In this document: one piece after another, positions 47,600 through 61,200 of the stretch | Layout: each line of letters begins with the position of its first letter | Numbering within the stretch: the first letter of the stretch is position 1 | Source: Metridium senile | Taxonomy: Eukaryota > Cnidaria > Anthozoa > Actiniaria > Metridiidae | Assembly (NCBI GenBank): GCA_949775045.1 | Contig: OX459110.1 | Coordinates: forward strand, 9,412,470 to 9,476,469 | DNA: 64,000 bases | Direction of reading: 5' to 3' | The notes under the pieces: model-generated | What the model was told of the DNA's origin: nothing | Seen by the model: the letters and a program-made list of their open reading frames with translations, nothing else | Databases searched by the model: none | Translations under genes and position numbers: made by a program

Positions 47600-48545
47600 C
47601 ACAAGCCTATCACTCCAGGAAGGGGGAGTCAGATCTGAAAAAGGTGGGGATGCTCATACTTTTAGGGGTTAAAATAAGCTATTTGGTACAGCTTAGGAAA
47701 TCAAAACTTTATCACTATAGACAAAGCTGGTATATTTTAGGGAGGGAAGGGTCCTTGTATCTGCAAAGGGTGAGGTGCCCATCATATATTTTAGGGGTTG
47801 AAATAAGATAATTGCTAATGATTAGGATATCATAATTCTAAATTTACTGCCAGATACAAAGCTGGTATCTTTTATGGAGTGAGTGAGAGAGGGGTCCTCA
47901 GATCTGAAAAGGGAAGGGTGTGCCCACCATATATTTTACTGGTCGAAATAAGATAATTGCTAATGCTTAGGATATCATAATTCTAAATTTATTACTAGAG
48001 ACAAAGCTGATATCTTTTATGGAGGGAGTGAGGGGTCCTCAGATCTGAAAAGGGAAGGGTGTGCCCATCATATCTTTTACTGGTCGAAATAAGATAATTG
48101 GTAATGCTTAGGACATCAAAATTCTAAATTTACTACTAGAGACAAAGCTGGTGTCTTTTAGGGAGAGAAGTTCCTCAGATCTGCAAAGGGTGGGGATGCC
48201 CATCATATTTTTAGGGGTTTAAAGAAGATATTTGCTACAACTTAGGATATCATTATCATAAATTTACTACTAAAGACATAGCTGTTATTTTAGGGAGGGA
48301 AGGAGGGTCCTCGCATCTGAAAAGCTTGGGGATGACCATCATATCTTTTAGGGGTTAAAATAAGCTATTTGATACTGCTTAGGATATCATTATCATAAAT
48401 TTACTACTAAAGACATCAAGCTTGGGGGTGCCCATCATATCTTTTAGGGGTTAAAATAATATAATTGCTAATGCTTAGGATATCAAAATTCTAATTTTAC
48501 TACTAGAGACAAAGCTGATATCTTTTAGGGAGGGAGTGGGCTTAG
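47600..48545. repeat. minisatellite of about 96-143-bp units
   Basis: The landmark GTGCCCATCATAT (and variants) recurs near 47651, 47776, 47919, 48062, 48197, 48333 and 48429. Units share TTTTAGGGGTTAAAATAAG, GCTTAGGATATCA and ACAAAGCTGGTATCTTTTA. It lies just past copy B of the SOCS-box cluster. Confidence 0.85.
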
Positions 48546-48930
48546 AGTGCAGGAGTGCCCAATATTACCTTTAAGGTATTTTATTATTTAAGGTAATTTA
48601 TTGCCTTGAAAGGGGTTTGAAATCAGATTATTAGAATATAGTTTGTAAATTAAAGCAATTTTATTTCACTGAGCTTTTATTTAGTATAATATTTGTACAT
48701 AATTGTCTAAGATAGCAATGGATACTTAGACTTTAGACTTAGACTTTTATTTATTCACACACAATTTATATTTGACAGGTATTATGAAAAAAAAAGGTAC
48801 AAATATATATTTACATCAGTAAATCAATTATATTAAAAAAAGTAATTTATAGTATGGTGTGTGTGGCTGCCGAAATAGTACAAACTTTTGGGTCGGCAGC
48901 CACTGATACAAACTCACAAGTGGGTTGAAA

Positions 48931-49240
48931 CTAGCCTCCCCCGCAGGCAACCCTTTCCGTTTCCTTTCTCTCTCTTGGGATCCCTTTGTCATTTGACCAA
49001 GGGGGATTGGTCCCAGGTCACTCAAGACAGGAAGCCCAATAAAAGAAAGAAAACGAAGGAGATACGCCTGTATCCAGAGCTGGACCCAATTTTCGCAAAA
49101 GAGATTGTTTTACATGCGCGGTCTTATTCTTCTTTTGGAAAGAGTTGCAAAAACTTTTCCCAACTCTCTCAATCCAGAATAAGACCGCGTGCGAAAATTG
49201 GGTCCAGCTCTGGACTAAGACACCTGCGGAGGAGGCTAGG
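48931..49240. repeat. nested foldback (CCAGAGCTGGACCCAATTTT)
   Basis: Inner arms 49074-49097 and 49192-49215 (CCAGAGCTGGACCCAATTTT and complement), with GCGCGGTCTTATTCT mirrored inside. Outer arms TAGCCTCCCCCGCAGG / CCTGCGGAGGAGGCTA. Between 49250 and 49450 some minus-strand frames look weakly protein-like but cannot be supported. Confidence 0.7.
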
Positions 49241-49975
49241 TTGTAACGTACAACCACCATACTTTCCTTTTGATCTATGCTCCAGAATATTCACATTTTG
49301 TTTGAAATGTTTCAACATAGTTATTGAAATCCTCTTGCTTCAGAACTTTCAAAATGATATTAAGAAATATAACTTCAAGTCTCCCCGGCCATCAAGTATT
49401 TGGTCTATCATTTCCTATCAGTTTGATACCGCCGTACCTATTGCATGAGTATACACCCTAAGCAAAAAGGCAATTCCTTACTTAATCAGTATTAGAAGAC
49501 ACCATTGCTTTTCTTAGAAAGAGCACATCAAAATTAATGATATTCCAAAATTTCAATGTACTAACATAAACTGATCAAAAGTTACAACTTTTTTAATTTA
49601 GATTTGGCTTAAAATTTGCACTTGGGCCTTTAGAACCTCGCTTTCGTGTTTTTGGTACATTTTAAATGCTGATAACTCTGGAATGATTCAATGTATGTCA
49701 ACAGAACTCTACAAAATTACTAATTTAGACATGCTCTTTCTTGTAAGTGAAAAATATTATTGAAATAATTTATTGTTCATGGTGTTTCTTGTTGCTCGTT
49801 CCCAGTCCCTTGCTCTTTTTGCATAGGGTATATAGTGTTGTATATGTTTCAACCTCTTATGAGTTTCTGCAATGGCTGATTAATTATAGTAATGGCGATT
49901 GTTATGATTATTATAATTAGCCAATTATTGGTTATTTGATAATAAATCCTTTAACTGTCAAACCTCTCAGATCAG

Positions 49976-50625
49976 TTAAGGCATGGCTCATTTCATAAAA
50001 TGTTATGCAATCGATTAAAAATTCATATCTCTCATTAGTTTCAAGCAATGCCAATTAAACTTACTCAGAAGTAACAGTTCACAAATGCGAGTACTTTTCA
50101 GATATCTGTTGCCATGGAAACGAAGTCACGTGATCACATGGACGCCATCTTGAATTTTTTAAAGAAAGCTTTTGAAAAAATATTTAGATATATTCAAACT
50201 TCATGAAAATACGTGAAAATATGTATATTGGGAATGTACATATGGATCCAATTAGAAAAAGTGGAAAATATTTTTAGTACACTTTTTAGAATATTTTTAC
50301 GTTTTTCAAAAAAACTTTTTTTTAAATATTTAATTTCTTAAAACCAAAATCCATTTTTTCTAATTAGATATAAAGAGATATTGGCAATTTGAAGATACAT
50401 GCGCATTTTCACTGTGTTTCTAGTTTGTTAAATATTTTTTCGCTAAAAATTCAAAATGGCGGCCGTGTGATCACGTGACTTAGTTTCCATGGCAACATAA
50501 ATATGTAAATTACTCATATCATTAAACTATTACTTCTGCCCAAGTTTGGTTGATGTACCTTGAAAGCAATGACGAATATGGATTTTTCAATTATTTTTGA
50601 GACCTGTTTGGGAGCCATGCCTTAA
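49976..50625. mobile_element. 650-bp foldback bounded by TTAA
   Basis: TTAAGGCATGGCTC at the left and GAGCCATGCCTTAA at the right. The arms run inward about 170 bp, including TTGCCATGGAAACGAAGTCA against TGACTTAGTTTCCATGGCAA and GTGATCACATGG pairs. TTAA at each end suggests piggyBac-type insertion. It separates copy B from pseudogene C. Confidence 0.75.
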
Positions 50626-50789
50626 CATTGCTGAGCTATTACTACTTGCAGATGAAAATGAGAAACGAAGATCAAAAGGTTATCTGGCGTGTTTAGTGGA
50701 CAACCATTTTACTTTTAAGGGTAGGGAAGGGGGCTGAAAGTTTCCCAAAAACATTCTCTGCAGGCACGAAGCAAAAATAGAGAGAAAAC

Positions 50790-51494
50790 TGTATTCAATT
50801 GATTCTGGTAAAAACATTATGGAAGTAATTGATGATAAATCTGATTAAAATTTCTTGGGCATTTGCCTAAGTGGCTCATAGCCCAGAAAATGGCATCATT
50901 TTGAATTCTTGCATGACAGAGTATTTTCTGGATTTAAACACAAAGGTTGTCAATGAGAGAGAGCTATATTTTTTGCGCGGGCATACTTTGATGTGTTGTG
51001 CAAAGTTAAATTATACTTTATGTTTTGATGATCGTCATGATAGAGAGCATGGCTTCTATTGTTTGAATATTGAATTTTTATCTGATGGTGGAACAAGCTC
51101 TACTGTTGAACACATAACACATTGCATGATTGGTAATGAAAAGCGGGATTTAAGAGATAATGTAACTGGTCTTGCACATGATGGTGAAAATATCATAGTT
51201 GCAACAAGACTAATTGATATCATATTATTGGAATCAGCTAAAAATGAAAGCACAGCACATGTCATCGTTCCAAGTGGTTTTGTACATTCAGGTGGTCAGA
51301 TAAGAGTGAACCACAGAAAACAATTGATGGTGTGTGATGGTAGCGATGTGATCAAGGTTTACGAATACAAGCAATACGACACACTTCAAGCACTTTGCCG
51401 CCATGTCATCAATAGTCTTCTCAAAGAAAGCAAGGAAAAAATCACCAAGTTACCCTTACCAAACCCTGTGAAAAACTATCTTTTACACAAGTAG
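50790..51494 (+). pseudogene. SOCS-box propeller copy C, 5'-truncated and disrupted
   Basis: Homology to copy A begins abruptly at GTATTCAATTGATTCTGG. Compared with A, the codon TTA becomes TAA (at about 50845) and one base is gained near 50860-50870, shifting frame. After that the frame is open from 50871 to TAG at 51494, including an intact SOCS box (LPLPNPVKNYLLHK). The first half of the propeller is missing. It resembles A far more than B, so it derives from an A-like copy. Confidence 0.75.
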
Positions 51495-51956
51495 AGGTCT
51501 GTTCTTTGGATATTAGACTGTGAGCATATAGACCGAAAAATTATGCCAAATGTCCACCACTTCATTATCATATTTTGTTAATTCATATTTTAATTGACCA
51601 CTATATTAAAATTATAGATAAGAACAACATCAAAAAACTTAAGCTAAGAATTGTTAGACAAAAACATTAAATTCTTGAGAAGTTATGAGAATTTCAAGTG
51701 GGGAAAACACCACAACGAGGCTAGCAAGGAAACAGTTCACTGAACACATACAAATCTATGTCATTTTGATTGCAAATAGCTTCACTTGAATTATATTTAT
51801 AGCAGTTGAACTTTCTAAAAAATACTTATTTCTGCTTGCTCTTTCTGGTGGTGGTGCTTAATTTTTAAGATTAGGTTTATATTTATCGAAAAGAGCAACT
51901 AGGGGATTGTCTCCCGGCACAAATCAGGCCTCAGATTATAACACAGTCTATATTAT

Positions 51957-52060
51957 TAGTCGGGCTAGCAGGCCCGACTCTAGGTTTACCTTTTTAGCCA
52001 ATCTATGTATCTATGTATCTATCTATCTGTCGTGTCGCGTATAGTCCCCCATGATGCTTT
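51957..52060. repeat. second copy of the TCTAGGTTTACCTTTT repeat
   Basis: Hairpin CGGGCTAGCAGGCCCG, then CTCTAGGTTTACCTTTTT and TATCTATGTATCTATC. Same order as 15258-15416. The stretch 51500-51950 otherwise shows nothing recognisable. Confidence 0.55.
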
Positions 52061-52262
52061 GGGAACGAACACAGGAAGCCCAAAGTAGAATTGTTTAGCC
52101 TCCTAGTTCAGCAATAAATAGCACTTATGACGACTGCCCATATCATATAAGGCTTCGTCATGATCACACATAAACTGCAATATTCACAACAGGCTAAGTT
52201 TAAAGTGCACATTTGCTAGATTAAATATCCTAAAATGCATTAATTTTCACACATAGCTAAAT

Positions 52263-55200
52263 TCAACTCCCTAACAGAACATTGTTTTTGACTAGTAATG
52301 CTTCAAGTGCTTGTTCTATCTTTTGTTCGTTTTCTTTAAGCCATTTAATGCGTTTCTTTATGTTTTCTGTGTTCTGTCGCATAAATTGAACCTGCCAAAA
52401 AGGAAAATTGATGAATAAATACAAAATCGTATTCACTTTTTTCTTCATACTAGTGGTTTAAAGGAGGATGTACTCCCTTTGTCCAAGTGGTAGGGGTGAT
52501 CGGCGTACCTTTTAGGGTTAAAAAATATTTCCTGTGCGTACCTTTTAGGGTCCTGGCTCAAAAATCAGTTACACAACATGATACCGTACCTGTAAGGGTC
52601 ATTTTTACTCTGCTTTGTTGCTAAAAGTAAGCTTGGCTGGCAAGAACATCGCACAGCTGTACCTTTTAGGGGTTGAAATCAACAAGGCTATAACAGTTAT
52701 TTCTATCTGTGCGTACCTTTTAGGGGTCGTTTCCAAAACCTCCGCCGATCACCCCTACCACTTGGACAAAGGGAGTACCCCCCGGGTAAGGCGGCCGCTA
52801 ACATTGAAGCCCCGGCTCTCCACACGTATCTGGATATTTTTGAAAATATCTGGGGTTTTTTACTCCATTTTCCCCTTCAGTCCACACTTACACGGCGTTT
52901 TCGGTCACTATAAACGGAGGTTTTCAAAGACGCTATCCGGGCTGGAGATTTTAGAAAACTGAGGTTTATCGTATACGCGTGGACAGCGAAAACGGAACTT
53001 TTTGAATACGATGACGTCAGAGCTGCAATCCAACCATGCGTGCGCCTAATGAATTGTATGGAAGCTGGTTTTCGAATTGTTAATTTTCGTGTATACGTGT
53101 GGACGGGCAAATATATACGCTTCGAAAACGCTATGCGTGGTCGCAGATATCTTTAAATACGAAGGAAAAAAATAACTCTCTGTTTTTAAAAATGTCCGCA
53201 TACGTGTGCATGCATGCCAGGGCCTGAATAATCATGTTATAATCTCAGGTAATTTCTGGTAAAGGTTTTGGGTCTTCACGTCGTATCTCTTATAGGATAT
53301 TTTAAATTTAAACTGAGAACTTCGACATATTTTGGTATCTTATAGGATTTCGAAAGAAGAAAAATCCCATCGTTTCCCGCGCTTTTTTCCGAATTTCATT
53401 TTTTTTTTTTTGGTGCGGTATTATCCAAGTCGCGCCTTCGCGGGTTTTGAATACTCCCGACGAGCATACCCGGTTTATTTACCCCTGAATCCCCCCTCCC
53501 GCGGGTAATCCCTCCCCTCCCGGGTAAATTACAAACCTGTTTCATTCTGTACTCTGTGTTAAATTGTTTGACAATTTCATCAAGCACTAAAGAAGATAGT
53601 CCCCACTTATTTCTAAAAAACAAATTGACATGTTAATCAAATGCTGAAACGTTTTTTCAAATGTACTTTTATCATCATCCTGTTTTGGGACGTGATTTTA
53701 TTTTATTTTTGTATTCAGCAGTTAAAATTTCAAAGAATATATATGTGTTCACAATCAATGCTATTAATATCTAGTATTTATAGTGAACTTATGTCATTTC
53801 ATTGGTCATTTCTTTTATAGTGTTAAAATATTTTTGGGTGGACAAAGTTAATTACATTGACTGTACATACCCTCGCCAGTTTGCACGCGTACGTGCAAAC
53901 CCCCATGCGATATCGTTACCATATGGGTTAGACTCGCAAATGTATTTAAACACGGTACTCTGGTGTTTCTTAAGCTTCGTAGGATCCATTAGATACGACA
54001 AATATCTTGTAATGAAACAATATATAATGACTCGTGAGTAAAAATATTAATTACAAATTTTAGGAACATATCAACCAGTCAGCCAGTTAGCATGCAGTCA
54101 GCCAGTCAGCCAGTCAGCCAGTCAGTCACTGAGTCCACTCCGTCGTTTGTTTGTTCGTTCATGATGATTTTGCTGATTTTACCTTTCAATAATCCAAGGT
54201 TCTCTTGACCCAGCCAAGCCATACAGTATCATGTTCACGTATTCTTCATTTTTAGCTGTTTTTAACTGACGATATAGAAAATCCCATTCGTCTACGCCTC
54301 CAAGAGCAACACCGTAGTAGAAAACAACCTTACGAAGGTTAGAAGGGATGCTGGAATATAAATACACCTATTTTAAAAGGGTTGACAAGTAGAAATGCTA
54401 TATGATAATAATAATTGTTTTCACAGCAGATCACATAGTTGCTCATCGTCTGAAATAAAATCTCCTTCATATACTTACGTGTTTTTCGTGGGATCTTTCA
54501 TCCATGCTTTAAACATCTGTTTCGCTTTCGTTGTACACGTTTTATCATTGGCTTTGCAAAACAAGTTTAGAAAGTTTTCACGAGCAACCCTGTAACAAGA
54601 AACAACAGATTTTTGAAACCAGCCAGCCAGCCAGCCAGCCAGCCAGCAAATTGACCAATGAACAGCCATAAAAAAATACGCTCTAAACTAGATAAATCAG
54701 TTAGCAGCCTACAATGAAGACGCTTGAGTTCTAACCGTGAATAATTCAGTTGTGAGTTATTATGTTACTTTTTTTAACCCACATCCCTTGTGCAAATACA
54801 TTAGAAATAAGATTTTTTATTAACACTCAGTGTAGTTGAGCTAAATTCATCCATTTTTTTAGGGTTTTAAAGCAGTAGAATGTTCAAAAAATTGATTATA
54901 ACCTAAAAAAGTGTTCGCGGTTCGAGTGTCCTCACTATAAAAAAAGGAAAGTAATAAAAAGTAAAGTACGTAACCTTCGGTAGCTCGTGACAGTCCATAG
55001 ACAGATGGACCTGAGGCCGACGGTGCGCTCATTTTACTTCCCTCTCTCCATCAGTGCTCCGTTTTATAGGTATTTAAAGCTACTTAAAGCTACACGGAAA
55101 GAAGAGAAGTCGAAACAAGGAAGTGAGGTCACAAGTAATGAGCTTGGTATCTTATCCCTGCCAACGAGCGAAAAAAAACCCGACAAAATCAACAGCTTAG

Positions 55201-58200
55201 GGGCTGTTTATATGAAAGCGAGTTGTCCCTGCTAGCCGGGATAACTCTTTTGTTTTGTGTTCCCCGGGGGACTCAAAACAATAGAGTTATCCCGGCTATA
55301 GCAAGGACAACTTGCCTTCATATAAACAGCCTCTTAGTCAACCTAGAAGTAACTTGACAAAGCAAGAAAAAGCAATAATACATAACATACTTATCAACTG
55401 CTGTGCCAGTGTCATGAAATCCAAGACGATTATATTGCTTTTTACCAAGAAAAACAAGGTATTTCTATAACAGATACAAACATTGTAAACATTAAAACTG
55501 ATAATATTAATTTCAATTTCATTTTGAACAAGAAAGTTACATTCAGTTTAGAAAGAAAAATATATCCTGAAATCTTCTGGCACACAACCCCTTGTCGATT
55601 TCTACCCCAACAAAGCAACTTACAAAACTGAGAGTAAAAATGACTCTTACGTAATCATGTTACGTAACTGATTTTTACCCTAAAAGGTACGCCGATCACC
55701 CCTACCACTTGGGCCGGGAAGAAATGTCTAAATAAATGGGCGAAAAACGCCATGGAAAATAGTTCACCTTCCCTCCTTCGAATTTTAGAGAAAGAGTTAA
55801 TAAAACAAAAGTGAACGCTTGAAGCTAATGTATATGTCACTTACCAACAGATATTTATGAGCTGCACTTGTCTTGGGCAGTTTTCTAAACAAACTTTTCA
55901 CTTCATCGAAAAACAATTTCCAAGGGACATATTCAGTCTCGTTCACCATGTACTCAAGTACAGTGAAGCTAGTCGAGTAACTAACTTTATCTCTATAAAC
56001 AAAGAAACAAAAATCAACATGTGAGGAGTGATATATGAAAAGTATTTAATGTCGAGGTCTTCCAAGGGACGTATTCAGTTTCGTTCACCATGTACTCAAC
56101 TACCGTGAAGCTGGTCGAGTAACTAACTTTATCTCTTTATATCAACAAACATACAAAAAATTACAAATTTTAATGTAGAGGTAGTGAGTTTGATTGCTAG
56201 CAGACGATTTGCACTTACCCTAACTGATATAAATCTAATATTAAACCTGCTCTGTCTGAAAGACTGAATACCTATGCAGGGTTAAGAAGATATGTTAGAT
56301 TGGATGTATAATGATAAAGATGATGATTACGGCGATGATTATGGTATTGGTAATGATGACCATGATGATGATGACATTGATGATAATGATATTCATGATG
56401 ATGGTGGTGATGGTAATAGTGGTTGTGATAATGATGACTGAAGGTGATGGTAATTACGGTGATTATGATGATGATGAGGGTAATGATGACCATGATGATG
56501 ATGACATTCATGATAATGATATTGATGATGGTTATGATGATGATGACCATGATGATGATGACCATGATGATGATGACATTGATGATGATAATATTCATGA
56601 TGATGGTGGTGATGGTAATGGTGGTTGTGATAATGATGATGAAGGTGATGTAATTACGGTGATTATGATGATGATGATGAGGGTTATGAAGACCATGATG
56701 GTGATGACATTGATGGTATAATTGGTTATGATTATGATGATAATTATGATGATGGTGGTGATAATTTAATAATGATGATAATGATATAATGAACGATGAC
56801 GATAATGATGTGTCAATCAATGATTTTGGTAATGGTGAAGATGGCTATGATGATGATAATGGTAATAATGATGACGACGATTATGATCATGGTGGCGATG
56901 GTAATGGTCGGTGATGATGATGGTGGTGGTGATGGTGATGGTGATGAAAATGATGATTATGATAATATTCACAATAATGATCGTCATGTACAAATACCGT
57001 ATGATTCTGCTTGAGTTGGTCAGCCAAAGCTAACCAGTTACTTTGGTCATATTCGGTCACGTAATATCCATTATGGTCGGTGTTTGCTTTAATCCATCTT
57101 TACCGTCCCATTCTATTGTAGCTACAGTAAAAGTAAATCAAATTAAAAACGCTCCTTCAAGGGAAATTTGACTGATGGAGGTTGGTAAACGTTTCGGTGC
57201 AATCCTTTTTAGAGGCAAATCTCTTTACAAGCTAATTGTTTTCCTAGTTGTGTTCTTTACCTGAAGTCATATTCATCCATATGAACTTAGTTCCTTTGTC
57301 CTTGATAACGTAAGAAAAAGGAATGACCCAAGAATAGCTACGGAACAGCGAGAAGGAAAAGTAATCAAATATTAGTTTATGAACTTTATTTTCATCAAAA
57401 GAAAGTCTATCCATGGCAGTGCATGTTTTGTGATGTGTTTGGCTGAATCAATAACCAGGACGATGCCTGACACCTTGTCTGGATGGTTCGCTGATTGACT
57501 GACTTTTTAGCATGTTCTATGATTTGTCGAATTCGATCGGTCGGTTGGTTGGTTGGTTGGTTGGTTGCAGGTTGCATATGGATAGTTGGCTAAGTATGTT
57601 GTGTGATTTGCTGGTTGGTTGATGGTTGATTGGTCCAGGTGATCTCGCTTCGAAGCGCACAAAGGATTGTTTGTCAAAACGAATACATGTAGTTCCAAAA
57701 TGGCGCCTCGAGACAAAAACAACTTCGGTTACTTTTAGGCATTTGCGTTTTGTTTTTATTCTTTTTTATCCATGATAGAGCAGCAGTGAAGTTTTATTGT
57801 CCAAGTAACATACAACTTTTTAATGTAAATTTATTTTAAGGATGTATTTATAGAGGGTTAACATACGGTTAGCTCTCTCAAACAATGCAATCTTGGAACT
57901 GTTGGCGATGCGACAGAAATGCTTCTGATTGGTTTACACTCACCGGAAGTGCGCGTGCGAAATCACCTGGAGTTGGTTTGTTTGTTGGTTGTATGGATAG
58001 TTGTCTGATTGTTGTTTGATTTGCTAGTTGGTTGATTGTATGTATGGATAGTTGTCTGACTGTTCAGTGTGATTTGGTGGGTTGGTTGGTTGAGGGTTTG
58101 ATTGGTTGCTATCATAGAACACTATCTATCAGCAGACTTACCCAAACTTTGAATTCTTATAAGTTTTGTTCGGTAATTTCAATTGAGTCTGGCTAACTGT

Positions 58201-61200
58201 GTAGTGCGTAGCGTTCTTTTTCTTAAAGGTTACCAAAGGGAACCCAGTCTGTAGAGTCCAAGGGTCCATGATTTGCTTGATGTCCATGCACTGTCCACTT
58301 GAACAACTTGCCTGTGTAAAGTTTATTTGTTATATTACTTATTGTATTGTCGGACATAATTTATAAAAGGGGGAGTTCAAACCAAAATTTGTTTGAAAAG
58401 GGGGTCTTACCTAATATTTGGCTATATAAAACTTATTATTCGACACCCAACCAACCCCTCTCCTTCCCCCCTCCCCCTCCCCCCCCCCCCCCCCCCACAC
58501 ACAGATAATTATTGCACAGTCCCTGATAAAAGGTACGATTTTTTAAATGGTTTGTAGCTAAAAATATTACACACCTCGTGTAGCACTTTCCACAAATCGT
58601 CTGTCACCACGTTGGAATAGGCATGTCTTTTAAGATAGATCTGATAAGCATGAAAATATTATCTTTTAATATTCAATAGCAATAACAATGGGAATTATAA
58701 TTGTAATTATTATGGCCGGTGATCAGTCGTGTTGATGGTGATGGCAATGGCAATGGCTATGGCAATGGCAATGGCAATGGCAATGGCAATGGCAATGGCA
58801 ATGGCAATGGCAATGGCAATGGCAATGGCAATGGCAATGGCAATGGCAATGGCAATGGCAATGGCAATGGCAATGGCAATGGCAATGGCAATGGCAATGG
58901 CAATGGCAATGGCAATGGCAATGGCAATGGCAATGGCAATGGCAATGGCAATGGCAATGGCAATGGCAATGGCAATGGCAATGGCAATGGCAATGGCAAT
59001 TTCAGCAATACCTTCAATCCGTCCATAAAGGTTTTTTCCTCAAGGAAGCTGACAAGCATCCTTATAATGCACATTCCCTAAAACATAAAATCATCATGTC
59101 ACATTGTAGGTTATATTTTCATCCATCCAAACGAACCTTCCCACATCCCACCAAGCAATTGATCGGTTTTTAGCCTATGCTCAATTTTTTCACAATTACA
59201 AATCGATATCGGAAAGAAAGAATCTCAAAGCACTAACGATATCGAAAAAGGCTAGGGTTTGGTATCTCCCTATCTCCTTCCCAAAATCCTTTTCGTGCAT
59301 CCTCTCCTCATGAAAGTTCATAATGTCACTTCTTGAATAATTAATGACAATTTTACAAAAGAAATCACGTCCGTGACGAAGGTTGTATTTTAGATACAAA
59401 ACCGTCCTGATTTGCACAAGTTTTGACTTAAATTTCCTCGACCAGATTTACTTTTATATCTTGACAATTTTAATAAAATATATGAAACAACTAACGCGTT
59501 ATACTTTCATAAGTACTAGACAATATTTGTCTTGGTCTCGCCATTGTATATCCCGTACAGATCGGCCGCTCATATTGTATATATTACATACCTTTGAATA
59601 ATAAATTGTACTATTCAGACTACTAGTTCCTATTGTCCGATGTTCATCCTGGGAGACTGGTTTCGAATTAGGCTTAATGTCCACCGACATCGCTTTCTCC
59701 ATCTCAAGCATCTCCATACCTTGCTATAAACAAAACAGACTAGATGATTCTTCATCCAAAAATATCCTTGAAGTCTATTCAATGGCGGATCAAGCGGGGT
59801 TATAGCCTGCGTTACAACCGTTTTTTTTTTTACCTGTAATAACTGCGTTACATCCGTTTTTTTACCTGTAATAACTGCGTTACATCCGGTTTTTTTACCT
59901 GTAATAACTGCGTTACATCCGGTTTTTTACCTGTAATAACTGCGTTACATCCGGTTTTTTACCGGTAATAACTGCGTTACATCCGTTTTTTTATTACAGG
60001 TAAAAAAACAGATGTAACGCAGGCTAGGGGGTTATCGAAATGCATCACAATGTCTTATTTAATTCTTATCTTATCGGTTATTCGTATTAATTTGCAGTTC
60101 AAAAGAGGAGTGACTAGTTAACTAGTTCACCCCGGAATCCACCCTTGCTAATGTGTCATGGCGATCGAGGGCCTTAGTAGAGGAGGAATGTGCAGGACGG
60201 TGTGGGCTGGGGGCAAACAAATATATTTTTTATTTACGTACGGAGTGCAGAACAATTGTTAGTTGTAAATCATTTGTTTTTCTTAGTGATTTATTTGCTG
60301 TGAAATGTGTACATTGCTATGTATAGTAATTAGGTATAACGGTACAATACCAATAATATGCATTTCGATCTTGGAATGCAGAATGTCAACCATGTTTGAA
60401 ATAGCTGTATATGAATAAGTATCAACTTACGTTCTTCCAGTCAGGATCAACAAACGATAATGCACGATATTCAAAAAACATTGCAAAGCCTTCGTTTAGC
60501 CAAATATCGTTCCACCAATTCAGCGTCACAATGTTACCAAACCACTACAAAACACAAATTACTAAAAGATTATTAACCGAGCGTGAGGTCCGTACGGGGA
60601 AATATGAGACCGAGGTCTTGACAGTACGGACCGAGCGCATTGAGGTCCGTACAAAAAAGACCACACACACTTAATAAACTGCATAGCTAAAAAACACTTG
60701 CAGGTATGAAAAGGCAAAACTTTAACAAAATATTTATATCAATACTTTACAAGTTGTTTTTAATTTCCCGGTCTGAAAAAAATACGAAATTTGGACCGTT
60801 GTCATGGTAACGGTCTGAGATGGGAAAATATCAGTCCGGAAATCAGCCAATCAGAGCGCGCGTACTATCGTAGCCATATAATAAAATAAAGTAGATATGC
60901 AAGGCTGATATATGACTGCAAAACAGTCCCTACTTTTACGCAAAAACGATCCGAGGAAGCGAGTTGAAATTCGATCGAACGAAATTCTGTCCGCGAGAGG
61001 TTTGTCTCCTATTTCAAAAATCGTTGTCGCAGCCAAAGCTACAGTCCACTAACTGAACCCTGCAAGGGATGCCGGTATTTCGTCTTTCTTATCAATTCAC
61101 GGCATAGCATATTTTGGATGGACATGTTTGTGTTATATGACCATAAGACTGTTACAGTCGTAGTTGATGCAACACTGATATTTCTTTAAAAAAACGTGTT

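Noticed and set aside
49250..49450. Possible minus-strand exon with helix-like codons
   Set aside because: Two frames look equally protein-like for about 30 codons, no start or matching splice partner found.
58719..59081. Gly-Asn, Ala-Met and Pro-Leu repeat ORFs
   Set aside because: Products of the (GGCAAT)n tract read in different frames; overlaps a real aminopeptidase exon on the minus strand.
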